Shown piece after piece: positions 5,170-6,359 of a DNA stretch of 6,359 nt (position 1 is the first letter of the stretch; each line of letters begins with the position of its first letter). The notes under the pieces are model-generated. The model saw only the letters and a list, made by a program, of their open reading frames with translations. It was not told the origin of the DNA and did no database searches. This stretch comes from Actinomycetales bacterium (GTDB lineage: Bacteria > Actinomycetota > Actinomycetes > Actinomycetales > Actinomycetaceae). The stretch covers positions 1 to 6,359 of the forward strand of contig JAAZBW010000278.1 of NCBI GenBank assembly GCA_012513625.1, given 5' to 3'. Made by a program: the position numbers and the translations under genes.

Positions 5170-5931
5170 TCATGCTTGTTCGTCCACCGCCGTCCGCAGT
5201 AGCTCGGCATAGAGGCGCGCCGCCACCTCTGCGAGTTCGGCAGCATCCGCAGCGGACCGCTCGCGCGCCACCGAGGAATGCTGGGACCGCGAGGGCGCCA
5301 CCACCTGGTCCACGAGCCCCGCCGTGTTGTCCGCGCTCGAACGGAGCGCCCGGAGGTTGCGGGGTGCGATACCGCGCGAGGCGAGGGTGGCGGCCAGTTG
5401 GACCACGGACACCGCGCGGGCCGGAAAGCGACCGCGCGCATCGGCCTGCAGCATGCCGGCCACCACCATCTCCTCGATCTCGGCGTGGCTCACACCCGTC
5501 AGCTCGGAGAGTTCACGCACGCTCACGCGCCCTCCACGGGCCGGGGCGACGAGGGCGCCGTCCACCGCCACCATTCGCGCCGGGCGCGCACTCTCGGCGC
5601 TCCGTCCGGCGTCGAGGTCCTCGAGATTCTCCCGGATCACCTTCAGGGGCAGGAAGTGGTCACGCTGCTGCGTGAGCGTGTAGCGGAGCCGCTCCACGTC
5701 CGCCGGGGAGTACTTGCGGTATCCGGAGCCGGTGCGGCTCGGTGATACGAGCCCCTGGTCCTCGAGGAAGCGCAGCTTCGAAACAGTGACGGCGGGAAAC
5801 TCCGCCTGAAGGATGGAAAGAACGGAACCGATCGTCATCGTGGCGCGCCGTGACGCGTCGGGAGGCCAGGGCGCGGCAGACTGCGCGGCAGCAGCGGCCA
5901 CGGGCCTGCGGGCCGGGCCAGCGGGCGTCAC
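5170..5931 (-). CDS. ftsR: MerR-family regulator, FtsR (Rv1828) type
   Basis: A 253-residue homologue of the actinobacterial regulator known as FtsR in Corynebacterium glutamicum, where it activates ftsZ, and as Rv1828 in M. tuberculosis. The winged helix runs from MTIGSVLSILQAEFPAVTVS (32-51) through KLRFLEDQGLVSPSRTGSG (52-70) and YRKYSPADVERLRYTLTQQR (71-90), with the signature DHFLPLKVIRENL (91-103). A C-terminal second helical domain (136-196, RVSVRELSELTGVSHAEIEE and onward) is typical of this subfamily. A helical tail follows (225-249). The GTG start overlaps the FHA stop (GTGA) but gives a 31-residue Ala/Pro/Arg-rich leader unlike the fold. The in-frame ATG at codon 32 (first base 5838) begins exactly at the conserved domain but has no visible ribosome site. 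I keep the coupled start with moderate certainty. The family call is strong; the ftsZ target is inferred from homologues. Confidence 0.92.
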   Translation of the reverse strand: MTPAGPARRPVAAAAAQSAAPWPPDASRRATMTIGSVLSILQAEFPAVTVSKLRFLEDQGLVSPSRTGSGYRKYSPADVERLRYTLTQQRDHFLPLKVIRENLEDLDAGRSAESARPARMVAVDGALVAPARGGRVSVRELSELTGVSHAEIEEMVVAGMLQADARGRFPARAVSVVQLAATLASRGIAPRNLRALRSSADNTAGLVDQVVAPSRSQHSSVARERSAADAAELAEVAARLYAELLRTAVDEQA

Positions 5932-6359
5932 GAGTGGCTGGCCTCGTCACCTGCGGCCTGCCCACGCCTCGGAGACGGGTGATAGGTCAGCCGGTACTTG
6001 CCCACCTGCACCTCATCGCCCGCCCGGAGTTCCGCGGAGTCCACGCGCTCGCGGTTCACATAGGTTCCGTTCAGGGATCCGACGTCCCGGACCCGATGAC
6101 CACCGTCCTCGGAGAGGAATTCGGCGTGCTTCCGGGAGACCGTTACATCGTCCAGGAAGATGTCCGAGTTCGGGTGCCGGCCCGCGGTGGTCCGCTGCGC
6201 ATCCAGGAGGAACCGGGCGCCCTGATTGGGTCCGCGCTGGACGATGAGGAGGGCGGACGAGGGCGGGAGCGCATCGACTGCGGCCTGGTCCGCCTGTTCT
6301 ATGGAGACGCGCGAGGACTCCTCGGTCTCTGCATCGGCGCCCACGGCACCAAAAATCGC
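5928..6359 (-). CDS. garA: FHA-domain protein, GarA/OdhI type, open at right edge
   Basis: A phosphothreonine-binding FHA protein homologous to mycobacterial GarA and corynebacterial OdhI. Those bind and regulate 2-oxoglutarate dehydrogenase and glutamate-metabolism enzymes, and are switched off by PknB/PknG phosphorylation. Numbering from the GTG at 6344, LPPSSALLIVQRGPNQGARF (26-45) leads into the FHA fold. Binding residues are visible: GR (55-56), SRKH (70-73) and NGT (92-94), within DIFLDDVTVSRKHAEF and DVGSLNGTYVNRE. These are near-identical to GarA. The reading frame stays open for five codons to the window edge (A-I-F-G-A before the GTG) and there is no ribosome site before the GTG. 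The true start is therefore probably off-window. The phosphorylated ETTSVF-type motif of GarA would end at about this I-F. The stop overlaps the ftsR start by 4 bp. Confidence 0.93.
   Translation of the reverse strand, partial: AIFGAVGADAETEESSRVSIEQADQAAVDALPPSSALLIVQRGPNQGARFLLDAQRTTAGRHPNSDIFLDDVTVSRKHAEFLSEDGGHRVRDVGSLNGTYVNRERVDSAELRAGDEVQVGKYRLTYHPSPRRGQAAGDEASHS

Overview
The window is very GC-rich DNA from an actinobacterium. The clearest marker is the right-hand block, on the minus strand. It encodes an FHA protein of the GarA/OdhI type, an FtsR-type MerR regulator (Rv1828 family) and a second MerR regulator of the Rv1830 (ResR/McdR) family. This order recalls the conserved actinobacterial garA locus (Rv1827-Rv1830 in Mycobacterium tuberculosis). 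I cannot fix the lineage below phylum. The loss of the usual nuclease gene and the unfamiliar neighbours suggest something outside the well-studied mycobacteria, corynebacteria and streptomycetes.

Layout, right to left along the minus strand: FHA/GarA-like (5928 to the right edge, open at the edge), ftsR-like (5170-5931), a 148-bp gap holding a strong operator-like palindrome (5132-5155), Rv1830-like merR (4464-5021), and a protein that reads as a degenerate ornithine/aspartate carbamoyltransferase (3760-4467). A 7-bp perfect hairpin (3740-3756) follows. Then come a PAP2-family membrane phosphatase (2856-3740), a Yip1-like multi-pass membrane protein (2175-2855) and a membrane-anchored alpha/beta-hydrolase-like protein (1171-2178). 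Most junctions are 4-bp start/stop overlaps or directly abutting codons, so the seven genes look like one or two translationally coupled operons. On the plus strand, a 5'-truncated, lidless Hsp70-family protein (left edge to 1213) converges on the hydrolase gene and overlaps its 3' end by 43 bp.

How the genes may work together: GarA homologues switch 2-oxoglutarate and glutamate metabolism through Ser/Thr-kinase signalling, and the two MerR families are linked to cell division and growth control. The carbamoyltransferase-like protein keeps the family's overall layout but has lost the STRT phosphate-binding loop, the HPTQ motif, the amino-acid-binding Asn residues and the HCLP/HPGP motif. It is therefore probably a non-enzymatic, ligand-sensing or partner-binding pseudoenzyme coupled to the Rv1830-like regulator. 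This is the most novel item in the window. The PAP2, Yip1-like and hydrolase genes look like a small membrane-lipid module of unknown pathway.

There is no gene-free stretch over 300 bases. I found no tRNA, rRNA, CRISPR array or insertion sequence.
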